From: Chloroflexota bacterium
GTDB taxonomy: Bacteria > Chloroflexota > Chloroflexia > Chloroheliales > Chloroheliaceae
Direction of reading: 5' to 3'
DNA length: 49,775 nucleotides
Assembly (NCBI GenBank): GCA_028287745.1
Contig: JAQBPB010000088.1
Location: forward strand, 1 to 49,775
A program made the position numbers and the translations under genes. The notes under the pieces were generated by a model, which saw only the letters and a list, made by a program, of their open reading frames with translations, searched no databases and was not told the origin of the DNA. Shown here piece after piece: positions 25,210-33,921 of the stretch. The stretch's first letter is position 1, and the number at the start of each line of letters is the position of its first letter.

Positions 25210-25944
25210 CTATTTGACCAGCAAAGGGGCCAGCACTGCTTCAACTTGCTCCATAACCTGTTCGCGGGTCAGGTGGTCGGTATGAATGACAACCGCGCCG
25301 TCAGCGACCACCAGGGGCGCAACGGCGCGCTGGCTGTCTACCCGGTCACGTTTCTCCAGGTTCTGGCGAGCTTCCTCCTGGGTCTTGTCGGTGGACTGCT
25401 TGCTGCGGCGTTTGGCCCGGACTTCCGGCGAGGCATCAAGATAGATTTTAAGGTCGGCCCCGGGTAAAACCACGCTGCCAATATCGCGGCCCATCATAAT
25501 GATGCCGCCCGGGGCGTTCAGGCTGATTTCACGCTGCCGCTCGACCAGTTCCGAGCGGACGCGGGGTACGGCTGCTACCACCGACACCCACTTTTCCACT
25601 ACCGGCGAACGCAAATCTTCGCTGACGTCCCTGCCATCCACCAGAACGGTGTACTGGCGCTGGTCGACCGCTTCTTCCGGGGTAGCATTGCGCGATACAA
25701 AATTAAGGGTTCGGGCCAGTTCGGTCAACCCGGCTTCGTCGGGCGGAGCCAGCGATACCCCTTTTTGAAGGGCCAGCAGGGTGACCGCCCGGTACATGGC
25801 CCCGGTGTCCAGGTAGTTCAGGTTTAACCTGGCCGATAGCATCTGGCCGATGGTAGTTTTACCTGCCCCGGCGGTCCCATCAATTGCAATTAACAAACGA
25901 TTTTTTTGTGTGTTCAGTGCTTTAATGCCTGCCAATTCGGCCAT
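25210..25944 (-). CDS. cmk: Cytidylate kinase
   Basis: Cytidylate kinase phosphorylates CMP and dCMP with ATP in pyrimidine recycling. The P-loop GTAGAGKT lies at 23-30. DTGAMYRAVTLLALQKG (about 46-62) is the family hallmark, followed by VDGRDVSEDLRSPVV and MMGRDIGSVVLPGADLKIYL in the CMP-binding half, and the lid with AKRRSKQ. The length, 244 residues, is slightly above the usual 220-230 because of 15 extra N-terminal residues. The ATG at 25944 has a poor ribosome site. The gene lies behind the pseudouridine synthase gene on the same strand, 64 bases away. This neighbourhood is common in bacteria (rluB-cmk). Confidence 0.96.
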   Translation of the reverse strand: MAELAGIKALNTQKNRLLIAIDGTAGAGKTTIGQMLSARLNLNYLDTGAMYRAVTLLALQKGVSLAPPDEAGLTELARTLNFVSRNATPEEAVDQRQYTVLVDGRDVSEDLRSPVVEKWVSVVAAVPRVRSELVERQREISLNAPGGIIMMGRDIGSVVLPGADLKIYLDASPEVRAKRRSKQSTDKTQEEARQNLEKRDRVDSQRAVAPLVVADGAVVIHTDHLTREQVMEQVEAVLAPLLVK

Positions 25945-26008
25945 TCTGCCCGGTACCCGTTTCTTCCTAATCTAAAGTCCAGAAGTAAAAAAATTGTGCT
26001 TCTAAAAC

Positions 26009-27817
26009 CTAATCGCGCCTGCCGCGTCCCGGCCCTTCCGGGCGTGGTCCGGACGGTCTATTTCTAGCCGGGCCGTTGCCGCGATCGGGGGCCGAGTTTC
26101 CAGCCGGTTTCCGGGGTGTTCCGGAAGGACCACCACGGCCCGGGGTCGGGGCGGGACGGTCGGCTGCCGGAATGAAACCGTTAGGGTTGGAATGTTTGCC
26201 GCGTTTGGACGGCGGCACTCCCCCGAAAGAAGGCCCGCTGGGGCTGAACCGGCCGGCCGGTTTGCCGGGCCGGGAAGAGCCGCGTCCTTCATCGGCGTCT
26301 TCAGAAGAGAATTTAGCTCGCCGGTCAAAGGCGGGGGCAGGTCTACCACGACCCTGGTCTGCCGGGCCGGGCCGTCCTCTGCCCTGGTCAGGCGCCGGGC
26401 GTTCGAAATCCCGAGAAGGCCTACCTCTACCCTGATCAGGTGTGGTCCGGTCAAAATCCCGAGAAGGCCTACCTCTGCCCTGGTCAGGTGTGGTCCGGTC
26501 AAAATCGCGGCCGGGTCTTCCCCTGTCCTGGTCCGGGGCTGAGCGTTCGAAGTCACGGCCAGTTCGGCCACGACTCTGGTCCGGGGCCGGGCGTTCTGAG
26601 CGTTCGAAATCGCGAGATGGCCTGCCTCGCCCTTGCTCATTATCGGAACGGTCAAAATCACGGGAAGGTCTGCCCCGGCCCTGTTCCCTGGGGGCCTGGT
26701 CAAAGTCCGGTCCTGGTCGCCCGCGTCCCGGCCCGGTATTCGGGCGGTCGTTATCTTCCGGCAGCAAGCTCTGGCCTGGTGGGCGGCCGCGCCGGGGTGC
26801 GGTGGGCCTGGTATCGTCATCCGACTCGAACCGGCCCGATCCGGGACGCGGTCCCCTGGTCGGAGCAGCGCCGCGCCGCCCAGCGGTCTGTCCAAAAGGT
26901 TCTTCGCCAAACCGCCGCTCGCCGAACCGCCGTCCCGATTTCACCGGAGACTTGAAAGGTTCAACGCGGGTGGCCGGGGCTCCGCGACCGCGCCCTTTTG
27001 GTCCACCAGAGGAGGCCGTGGCTTCCGCCGTTTCGGGGCGGGGTTTGGAGGCATCCAGCAATTCTTTAACTTCTTGTTTGGACAAATTGCGGGTTTTCCC
27101 GCTAGCCAGGTCGCCTAATTTTACGGGGCCGAGCCGGACCCGTTTTAGTTCCACCACCGGGTGGTCAACGGTATCGGCCATGAGGCGAATCTGGCGTTTT
27201 TTGCCTTCTTTAAGGATAAAGCGCACCAGGCTGTTGGAGCCTTCGTGCCGGATTAAATCTACCCGGGCCGGTTTGGTAATATGCTCGACCCGTTCCCCGG
27301 TTTCAGGGTCTTCCACCCGGATAGCTACGCCCTTGCGCAAGCGGTCAAGGTCTTTCATGGCGATGATACCGTCCAGCAAGGCGACATATTCCTTATCGAC
27401 CCCAAAGCGTGGGTGACTCAAGGCATTTGAGAATGCGCCATCGTTGGTCAGCAGCAGCAGCCCCTCGGTATCGGCGTCCAGGCGGCCAACCGGGTACAAC
27501 CGGCCAGCTTTTTCACTGACTACCAGATCCATGATGGTTGGCCGGCCCTGCGGGTCACTGACGGTAGAAAGGTAGCCGGACGGTTTATTTAGCATCAGAT
27601 AGATTTTCTGAGGAGCAGCGCTCACTTTAACCGGGACCGGCTCATCGTCCACAGTCACCCGGTCCTGGGTTGGGTCAATTTTTATACCTAGCTCGGTCAC
27701 AACTTTGCCGTTGATTTTTACTCGACCGGCCAAAATAAGTTCTTCACTGGCCCTTCGGCTGGCAATTCCGGCCCGCGCCAGGGCTTTTTGTAATCGTTCC
27801 TCGTTCTGATCTGACAT
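26009..27817 (-). CDS. rluB: RsuA/RluB-type 23S/16S rRNA pseudouridine synthase with long RG/RD-rich tail
   Basis: The enzyme converts a uridine in rRNA to pseudouridine. An S4 RNA-binding domain comes first (RLQKALARAGIASRRASEEL). The catalytic domain has GRLDADTEGLLLLTNDG with catalytic Asp114 and ends near residue 255. The rest, about 340 residues, is low-complexity and rich in Gly, Arg, Pro and Asp. It contains six to seven tandem units of the RGRPSRDFDRTTPDQG type (DNA about 26321-26725). Typical RluB has 240-300 residues. I chose ATG 27817 (602 residues); a TTG at 27835 adds six. The tail resembles RGG-like RNA-binding extensions and may help bind rRNA precursors; that is inference. cmk follows. 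Confidence 0.9.
   Translation of the reverse strand: MSDQNEERLQKALARAGIASRRASEELILAGRVKINGKVVTELGIKIDPTQDRVTVDDEPVPVKVSAAPQKIYLMLNKPSGYLSTVSDPQGRPTIMDLVVSEKAGRLYPVGRLDADTEGLLLLTNDGAFSNALSHPRFGVDKEYVALLDGIIAMKDLDRLRKGVAIRVEDPETGERVEHITKPARVDLIRHEGSNSLVRFILKEGKKRQIRLMADTVDHPVVELKRVRLGPVKLGDLASGKTRNLSKQEVKELLDASKPRPETAEATASSGGPKGRGRGAPATRVEPFKSPVKSGRRFGERRFGEEPFGQTAGRRGAAPTRGPRPGSGRFESDDDTRPTAPRRGRPPGQSLLPEDNDRPNTGPGRGRPGPDFDQAPREQGRGRPSRDFDRSDNEQGRGRPSRDFERSERPAPDQSRGRTGRDFERSAPDQDRGRPGRDFDRTTPDQGRGRPSRDFDRTTPDQGRGRPSRDFERPAPDQGRGRPGPADQGRGRPAPAFDRRAKFSSEDADEGRGSSRPGKPAGRFSPSGPSFGGVPPSKRGKHSNPNGFIPAADRPAPTPGRGGPSGTPRKPAGNSAPDRGNGPARNRPSGPRPEGPGRGRRD
26321..26725 (-). repeat. Tandem repeats coding for the tail of the pseudouridine synthase
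   Basis: Units of about 42-57 bases encode RGRPSRDFDR-like blocks. The two best copies (near 26420-26505) differ at only a few bases over 42 positions and share TGTGGTCCGGTCAAAATC. All unit lengths keep the frame. Because of the GC-rich, biased sequence, every other frame on both strands is also open here, which produces spurious long reading frames. Confidence 0.8.
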
Positions 27818-28022
27818 TGTCCACTTCTTTTCCAAAAATAAGGGGAACCGGCAAAGTTACCTGCCCCCGGTTTGTTCAACAGATATTATAACAGTTTGGC
27901 AAAAAGCCTGCCAAAGGGTGCTATACTTCATAAAATGTAAGGACAATATCCGGTAGAATAAATATAAAAGATAAATTTTAGGGGTAATACCAGCCTGAAG
28001 CGATACCGAAAGGAAAGATAAA

Positions 28023-28679
28023 ATGAACAATTTACCACCAACAATGCAAACTCAGAATACTCCGAAAACGCCTGTTATTGTCTGGTGGCAAGCCCTGGGC
28101 TTTATGGTGGCCGGAAGTCTCCTGACTATTTTATTGCTAGTTTTGTGGCTGGTGCTTTTTACCGGTGTCCCGGTCAATACTACCGCGCTGACTTTACCGC
28201 CACCCAGCGGCAAAGCCGACCTGACCGCCCAGGTAAGCCAGGAATACGTTAACCGGGAAGTAGCGGCTATTTTAAATAGAAAACCGGTATCAATCCTGGG
28301 AGTGGTTGAGGTTAAACAGGTGGTGGTTCAATTCAATCCCAATTCGGTCCTGGATAGCAATGTCCGCGTCACCGCCCTGGGCCGCCAGTTTGATTTTATT
28401 ATTAAGAACACGGTTGAGGTCCGGGGCAACCGGGTGACTCTCAAACTTAAAGAAGATCCAAAACTGGGTGGGCTGGGCTTGCCGGTCGGGGTTTTAAGCG
28501 GCGTGGTGGACCAGGTCAATAACAGCGTAGCCGACCAGCTTAATAAACTGGTGATTTCGGTCGGCCAGGCCAGGGATTGTACGACCGGAGAGCAGATTGG
28601 CCGGGTGCCAACTTTACAGGCGCTTGACCTGCAACCCGGTGTGTTAAACGCCCAGTTCTCGATAGCTATTACGAAATAA
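28023..28679 (+). CDS. Membrane-anchored protein, possibly LmeA/DUF2993-like
   Basis: This 218-residue protein has a short polar start, one strongly hydrophobic helix at about 23-46 (LGFMVAGSLLTILLLVLWLV) and an extracytoplasmic domain of about 165 residues. That domain shows alternating strands (VKQVVVQFNPNSVLDSNVRV, FIIKNTVEVRGNRVTLKL) and an amphipathic helix VVDQVNNSVADQLNKLV. The pattern recalls lipid-binding LmeA/SMP-like domains, but this is a structural impression, not a motif match. One Cys (CTTGEQIG) is present and no lipobox. ATG 28023 follows GAAAGGAAAG. It is a single-gene unit ended by a strong terminator. Confidence 0.72.
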   Translation: MNNLPPTMQTQNTPKTPVIVWWQALGFMVAGSLLTILLLVLWLVLFTGVPVNTTALTLPPPSGKADLTAQVSQEYVNREVAAILNRKPVSILGVVEVKQVVVQFNPNSVLDSNVRVTALGRQFDFIIKNTVEVRGNRVTLKLKEDPKLGGLGLPVGVLSGVVDQVNNSVADQLNKLVISVGQARDCTTGEQIGRVPTLQALDLQPGVLNAQFSIAITK

Positions 28680-28710
28680 AAAAAACCCCGGTTGTACGGG
28701 GTTTTTTTTT
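28678..28710 (+). terminator. Strong intrinsic terminator
   Basis: AAAAACCCCG, a six-base loop GTTGTA, and CGGGGTTTTTTTTT follow directly on the stop codon of the anchored protein gene (stop at 28677-28679). The A-run upstream lets it also serve the minus strand, but the glpX stop is about 90 bases away. Confidence 0.92.
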
Positions 28711-28800
28711 AACTTTCTCACATACAAATCATGCTGTTAAGTAACTATCAAGCAGTTACCGGCCCGTATAGGGAATTCAAGGCTGGTTTTACTACAACTT

Positions 28801-29799
28801 CTAGGAACTGTGGTGCATAAACTCAATTTCGCTAAAGCTCATGAGTTTATCCAGCCGGTGCCTGGCACGGACATCCCGGACTGTCCCGGACTTGCTGCGC
28901 ATGACCAGGGAATGGGTTTCCAGGCCATTCTCGAAGTATTTCACCCCATCTACCAGTTCGCCATTTGTAATACCGGTCAGCGAGACAAAGATATTATCGC
29001 CCCTGGATAGGTCGTCCAGCGTAAAGAGCTTGGTCAGGTCGGCCCCCATCTCGGCCGCTTTTGCCTTTTCGGTGTCATCGCGGGCGACCAACCGGCACTG
29101 CATATCGCCGCCGATACATTTAAGGGCGCAGGCCGAGATTACCGCTTCCGGTGAGCCGCCGATACCCATCAGGATATCTACGCCGGTGTCGTCCAGGGCG
29201 GTCATTATGGAACCGGCCACGTCCCCATCGGTGATTAACTTGATGCGCGCCCCGGCCTCGCGTACTTCGCGGATAAGTTGATCGTGGCGGGGCCGCTCCA
29301 AAATAACCACGGTCAGTTCGTTCACGTCCATTTTCTTGGCCCGGGCCACGCTTTTGATATTCCACTCGACCGATTTATCCAGGTCAATCGCCCCTTTGGC
29401 GCTTGGCCCAACGGCGATTTTGTTCATGTAGAAGATGCCAGGGCTGTTGTAGAGCGAACCTTCTTCGGCGAGGGCCACAACCGAAATAGCGTTGGGCAAC
29501 CCACCGGCTAACAGGCGGGTGCCGTCAATCGGGTCAACCGCGATATCCACTTTGGGCGGCTCGCCGGTCCCGATTCTTTCCCCGATATAGAGCATTGGGG
29601 CCTGGTCTTTCTCACCTTCCCCGATAACTACAATCCCGTCCATTCCCACACTGGAAAGGGCGACCCGCATGGCCTGCACCGCTGCGCCATCGGCCGCGTC
29701 CTTATCTCCCCGGCCCATCAACCGGGCGGCGGCCATCGCGGCGGCTTCGGTCACGCGCACCAATTCCAGGGATAGGTTCCGGTCAATCTTCTCAGGCAT
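28801..29799 (-). CDS. glpX: Class II fructose-1,6-bisphosphatase GlpX
   Basis: GlpX hydrolyses fructose 1,6-bisphosphate to fructose 6-phosphate in gluconeogenesis or the Calvin cycle. The protein (332 residues, a normal length) begins MPEKIDRNLSLELVRVTEAA. The metal site lies in GEGEKD (60-65) and DPIDGT (89-94). The GIGGSPEAVISACALK segment follows later. I chose ATG 29799 because AAGGAAGG lies six bases before it; the frame runs on upstream for 21 more codons that look non-coding. It is a solitary gene. Some bacterial GlpX enzymes also act on sedoheptulose 1,7-bisphosphate, which cannot be told here. Confidence 0.96.
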   Translation of the reverse strand: MPEKIDRNLSLELVRVTEAAAMAAARLMGRGDKDAADGAAVQAMRVALSSVGMDGIVVIGEGEKDQAPMLYIGERIGTGEPPKVDIAVDPIDGTRLLAGGLPNAISVVALAEEGSLYNSPGIFYMNKIAVGPSAKGAIDLDKSVEWNIKSVARAKKMDVNELTVVILERPRHDQLIREVREAGARIKLITDGDVAGSIMTALDDTGVDILMGIGGSPEAVISACALKCIGGDMQCRLVARDDTEKAKAAEMGADLTKLFTLDDLSRGDNIFVSLTGITNGELVDGVKYFENGLETHSLVMRSKSGTVRDVRARHRLDKLMSFSEIEFMHHSS

Positions 29800-30003
29800 T
29801 TTAAACCTTCCTTCCTTAGTCTTACTCTCCATTGAGCAAACTTTATAAAATTTAAATGGCAATCAGAAATTTGCCGGAAGTCCAAGTATTACTTGCTAAG
29901 ATTATCACAAGCTCTTTTGCGCTGTCTATGCACATCGTGATTTGAGCCGGGAAAATATTAAATGCCTATGATAATTAAAATTTACCCTGAATTCTGGTTA
30001 TTA

Positions 30004-31026
30004 CTATATTGGGAAAGTATAGACCATAGCTCGCCGCAGCGGTACAAAGTTGTGTTTGCGCCAGAATGGGCCGCTAAGTGGGTTGCTCAGGTCATAGCTA
30101 AGGCTGACGCTGGTCATGCCGTGACGGTGAAACCAGTCCAGCAGGTAAGCCAGCATATGATTGCCCAGGCCCAGGTTGCGAAACTCGGTACTGACAATCG
30201 CGACCTGTAAAATTCCCCGGTCGGGCGGCAAGAAAGGGGCGTTGGGGTTCCAGGCAACGGGCGGCGAAGCGCTGGCGCTCATATAACCGGCGATTTTGCC
30301 GTCACTGATGCGTTCGGCCAGCAGGTAAAGGTAATCGGAACCGCCACTGAGAAACATCTCGATTTCGCGCCGGGCCAGGCGGGTGGTATCGGTAGTGGGC
30401 TGCACCCAGTAGGCACCAGGTAAATCGGCGTGGAATTTTAGTTCTTCGATAAAAAGCGGAATAATATGTTTAATGTCGCGGTAGGTCGCCGGGCGCAAAC
30501 GCCAGCCTTCCGGCAGAGCGGTGGCGGCCGAGGTAGCGGCGGCCACCGGCCCCACCGCGTGGTCCATCAGGTTAATGAAGCCGAGCTTTTCCCAGGCAGC
30601 CAGGGCTTCCCGGTTGCACAGGTTGAGCCAGGCCTGGGGCTGGGTGACATTGCGCCTTTGGAACCAGGCGGCGGCGACTTCCCACAGGGCCGGCAGAATA
30701 TCGGACCAGCAGCCCGGTTCGACCGCCATCATGCCCATTGGCAAAAGGCCATAGGTCGGGCTTAGATATGTCCGGCGGATGTCATCCTGGCTCAGGGTTT
30801 TGGCCCGGGTTTCCAGCGCGCCATAGATTTGCGCGTCATCATCCAGGGCTAGCCAGATTTTTTCGTCCGGGTCGGGCACGATTTTATTTAACCAGCTTAC
30901 ATACTGGTCTTCCAGGTCTGGGGCAATCCATAATCGCGGGTCCAGAGCGGTTTCGATTTGCCGCTGGCGGGTTAGAAACCCGGCCAGGGGCAAGATAAAT
31001 TCCTGACTCAAAGGCCGGATCAGCAT
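30004..31026 (-). CDS. GNAT family N-acetyltransferase
   Basis: This 340-residue protein has a clear GNAT domain in its C-terminal half, about 180-340. The acetyl-CoA loop is RNLGLG (283-288) within VSTEFRNLGLGNHMLAYLL, followed by LSYDLSNPLSGPFWRKHNFV, the usual last strands. The N-terminal 170 residues may be a degenerate second GNAT domain (PAATWF-like VAAAWFQRRNV then AWEKLGFINL), as in two-domain acetyltransferases. The acceptor is unknown. Its ATG lies 8 bases behind the thrC stop, and GGAG from the end of thrC serves as ribosome site, so both are co-transcribed. A function linked to threonine is possible but unproven. Confidence 0.88.
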   Translation of the reverse strand: MLIRPLSQEFILPLAGFLTRQRQIETALDPRLWIAPDLEDQYVSWLNKIVPDPDEKIWLALDDDAQIYGALETRAKTLSQDDIRRTYLSPTYGLLPMGMMAVEPGCWSDILPALWEVAAAWFQRRNVTQPQAWLNLCNREALAAWEKLGFINLMDHAVGPVAAATSAATALPEGWRLRPATYRDIKHIIPLFIEELKFHADLPGAYWVQPTTDTTRLARREIEMFLSGGSDYLYLLAERISDGKIAGYMSASASPPVAWNPNAPFLPPDRGILQVAIVSTEFRNLGLGNHMLAYLLDWFHRHGMTSVSLSYDLSNPLSGPFWRKHNFVPLRRAMVYTFPI

Positions 31027-31034
31027 TTTTAAGG

Positions 31035-32363
31035 CTACTCCGCAGTCCCGGAAGCTTCATCCAAAATTTTGAGGACATCGGCCAGGTTGGCCTTGACTAC
31101 CACGGGCCGGTTAGCGTCGGGCGCCTGGCTGTCTTCATCAAAATGATAATGGATGATATTGTCAGTGTCTTTCAGGATGTGGCCGGTCAATATACCGACT
31201 ACCCCTTCGCCCGGTTTGATCTGGCCGCTGGCGGTCAGTTTCTTCAGGCCGGCCAGGGTCGCGGCGGCGGCCGGTTCGCCACCGATGCCGCTGCGGTCGA
31301 GTTCGGCTTTGGCGGCCATTATTTCCGCATTGCTAACTTGCTCAACAATACCGTCGGTCCATTTCAAAGCGCGTACGGCCTTTGGCAGGTTTACCGGGTT
31401 GCCGATGCGGATTGCGGTCGCGATGGTTTCAGGGGAGACCGCCTGGAAATCGTTGAAGCCGTTCTTGTAATAGGTATAGAAAGGCGCGCTGCCTTCGCCC
31501 TGGATAACCGCAATCCGGGGCAGTTTTGGTCCGATAAGGCCCAGTTCGCGCAGTTCGTAGAGGGCTTTGCCAAAGGCACTGGTGTTACCCAGGTTACCGC
31601 CCGGCACCACAATCCAGTCGGGCATTTGCCAGTTGAGCTGTTCGAGGGCTTCGAAAATAATGGTCTTCTGGCCTTCCAACCGGAAGGGGTTGACCGAGTT
31701 GACCAGGTAGACACCGCGTTCTTTGGAAACCTGGCGGACCAGTTTCAGGGCTTCGTCAAAACTGCCGTCACTGATTTGAATTGTTTTCGCCCCATAGGCC
31801 ACGGTCTGCGCCAGTTTACCCAGCGAAACTTTCCCAGCCGGGACAAAGGTCAATGCCTGTAGACCGGCCCGGGCGGCGTACCCGGCCAGGGATGAGGAAG
31901 TGTTGCCGCTGGAAGCGCAGGCAACATACTTTGCGCCAATCCACTTGGCGTGGGTGATACCGACGGTCATACCCCGGTCCTTAAAGGACCCGGTCGGGTT
32001 TTCACCTTCGTGCTTGAGCCACAGGTTGTCCACCCCGGTGAAACGGGCCAGCCGCCGGTCTTCGTACAGGTTGGTGTTACCTTCCTGGCGGGTTACCAGG
32101 GCTTCATCCGGGAAAGGCGCGACCAGTTCCCGCCAGCGCCAGACACCGCTGCGGTTCGGGAATTGCCGGGAAGTCATGCGCTCTTCAATCCACTTGTGGG
32201 TGATGACGCCTTTTAGGGTTTCTAAAGGATGCTGGACTTCCAGCAAACTTCCGCAAGACAGGCAGGTATCGTTGGCCTCTTGAAAAGGATGTTCTCGTCC
32301 GCAAGCAATGCAGCGAACGGCGGCGCTACTGGCTTTTTGTGAAAGGGATTCCTGTGTTAGCAC
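31035..32363 (-). CDS. thrC: Threonine synthase
   Basis: The enzyme converts O-phosphohomoserine to threonine with pyridoxal phosphate. The PLP lysine is K128 in ENPTGSFKDRGMTVG, followed by ACASSGNTSSSLAGYAARAG and the phosphate-binding VVPGGNLGNTSAFG. A zinc-ribbon head is visible, C18/C21 and C34/C37 in CIACGREHPF and CLSCGSL, as in many class II threonine synthases. I chose GTG 32363 (442 residues), with AAGGA seven bases upstream. An in-frame GTG at 32429 lacks a ribosome site and adds a Pro/Gly-rich stretch. The GNAT gene follows in the same operon. No other threonine pathway genes are nearby. Confidence 0.95.
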   Translation of the reverse strand: MLTQESLSQKASSAAVRCIACGREHPFQEANDTCLSCGSLLEVQHPLETLKGVITHKWIEERMTSRQFPNRSGVWRWRELVAPFPDEALVTRQEGNTNLYEDRRLARFTGVDNLWLKHEGENPTGSFKDRGMTVGITHAKWIGAKYVACASSGNTSSSLAGYAARAGLQALTFVPAGKVSLGKLAQTVAYGAKTIQISDGSFDEALKLVRQVSKERGVYLVNSVNPFRLEGQKTIIFEALEQLNWQMPDWIVVPGGNLGNTSAFGKALYELRELGLIGPKLPRIAVIQGEGSAPFYTYYKNGFNDFQAVSPETIATAIRIGNPVNLPKAVRALKWTDGIVEQVSNAEIMAAKAELDRSGIGGEPAAAATLAGLKKLTASGQIKPGEGVVGILTGHILKDTDNIIHYHFDEDSQAPDANRPVVVKANLADVLKILDEASGTAE

Positions 32364-32483
32364 GTCTTTTTCCTTGTTAGGACTTCCGGCCGGCGGGCCA
32401 CTCGGGCCTTTGCGGGAAATTTGCGGCACAACGGGCGGAAGTCGGACTTAATTAAAATTGCCCTCTAGGTCTGAAAAGCGAGC

Positions 32484-33836
32484 CTAGAATTCGGTGGCGC
32501 TATTAAAAGTAAACCGGCGGCAGTGAATCGCCGGAACCAGGTTCCCGAAAGCGAAGGAAGGTAGCAGCATCCGGTCCCGGCTGAGTGACACTACCTCGTT
32601 TAACGCTTCCACGGCACTCTGGGTGAAGCGGAAATTCTTGACCGGGCGGGTAATCTCGCCATTTTCAATCAAGAAGGTACCATCTCTGGTCATACCGGTC
32701 AAGATCGCTTTTTCCGCAACCAGGGGGTTGACATAATGAAAGCGCGTGACCCATAGACCGCGTTTAATACTTTTGATCATTTCATCTTTAGTCTTATCGC
32801 CCGGTTCCATGACCATATTCAGGGCAATCGGGCCGGTCTCGCCCTGTTCGCCGGAAGAATGGCCGGTATTGCGCTTGCCCGGTTCGCGGCTGGCAGTATA
32901 GCTATCGTAGACGACCGCTTTAGCGACCCCACGTTCGATAAGGTCCACGCGCTGGCGGTTAACTCCTTCCGCGTCAAAAGGGGCGATAATTCCGGCCGGG
33001 TTTCTACCATCGTCATAAATGCTGACCAGCGGGCTCATAATCTGTTTGCCCAGGTCCATAAAGGTGCGTTCCTCTTGCAAGGCCAGCGCCCCGAAGCCGA
33101 GATAGGACATGTAATTTAACATTTCTGCTACGGCGTATTCTTCCAGGATAACTTCGTATTCTCCGGGGTCAAGGGCGATAGGGGCCTGGCTGCGCAGGGC
33201 TTTGTTAACCGCTTCTTTGGCCACCGCTTCGTAATCAATCTCGCCAATCCGGGGACTGAGCCGCTCGCCCCAGCCGCTCCCGGCTTCGCCCATCACAACC
33301 GTATTGAGGTGGCTGCTGGCTCCCCGGTAATAGCTGGCAATTCCCAGCGAATTTACCACGGCATCTTCATTGCCCTGGGTTTCAAAAGCCCCGGCAGCGG
33401 TCAACCCGGCTTCAATGGCCCGGCGGCAGACCGCCCCGGCTCCATCGGCGCGCAACTGCGGGTCGGAGAAATAGGTTGATTCGTCCGGGTCGGGATAGTC
33501 AAACTGGCCCTGGTTTGCGTCCGGGCCTGGCAGCGATTTGAATTCGGGGTCCTCTACTTGCAGGCGGGCCAACTGCTCGGCCATTGCCACAGTTTCTTTG
33601 AGGGCCGCCAGGTCCAGCCGGTTGGTGCTGGCTGAGCCGATTTTCTGGCCGAAGATTGACCGGACCCGGATGGTAGTGTTACTTTCATTGACGTTCTGGT
33701 GAATGTAATTGTTGGCGAAACGGGTTAGACTATTGCGCGAGCCGCTGAAAGTTATTTCGGTCTGGTCGGCGGTCGCAAACCCCAGCCCGTGCTGTAATAA
33801 CTTTATAATTTTGTCGCGTCCCAATATTTCCGACAT
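32484..33836 (-). CDS. tldE: TldE/PmbA family metalloprotease partner
   Basis: TldE (PmbA) forms a heterodimer with TldD that cleaves unfolded or modified peptides, including RiPP leaders. This 450-residue protein has the family pattern: NNYIHQNVNESNTTIRVR near the start, KETVAMAEQL, YRGASSHLNTVVMGEAGSGWG, and LWVTRFHYVNPLVAEKAILTG close to the C-terminus. It lacks the HExxxH motif, as TldE subunits do. I chose ATG 33836, preceded by GGAAAG; the frame stays open upstream to 34058 but there overlaps the end of tldD and is not protein-like. It follows tldD after 85 bases on the same strand. Confidence 0.93.
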   Translation of the reverse strand: MSEILGRDKIIKLLQHGLGFATADQTEITFSGSRNSLTRFANNYIHQNVNESNTTIRVRSIFGQKIGSASTNRLDLAALKETVAMAEQLARLQVEDPEFKSLPGPDANQGQFDYPDPDESTYFSDPQLRADGAGAVCRRAIEAGLTAAGAFETQGNEDAVVNSLGIASYYRGASSHLNTVVMGEAGSGWGERLSPRIGEIDYEAVAKEAVNKALRSQAPIALDPGEYEVILEEYAVAEMLNYMSYLGFGALALQEERTFMDLGKQIMSPLVSIYDDGRNPAGIIAPFDAEGVNRQRVDLIERGVAKAVVYDSYTASREPGKRNTGHSSGEQGETGPIALNMVMEPGDKTKDEMIKSIKRGLWVTRFHYVNPLVAEKAILTGMTRDGTFLIENGEITRPVKNFRFTQSAVEALNEVVSLSRDRMLLPSFAFGNLVPAIHCRRFTFNSATEF

Positions 33837-33921
33837 TTTTTTCACTTTCCAAAGATTTAGTCTACATTCCTGGAAAACTGCACGCAGTACTACGTTAAGC
33901 AAATCGTGCTTTAGATAGCAC

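Noticed and set aside
26321..26725. Tandem repeats as a CRISPR array
   Set aside because: Units are contiguous, in frame, and encode similar peptide blocks; there are no unique spacers of constant length.
26002..27416. Several long open frames on both strands over the pseudouridine synthase tail
   Set aside because: The repeat-rich, GC-biased tail keeps all frames open. The products are Arg/Pro/Gly-rich without domains or ribosome sites, and the rluB frame has a clear enzyme at its N-terminus.
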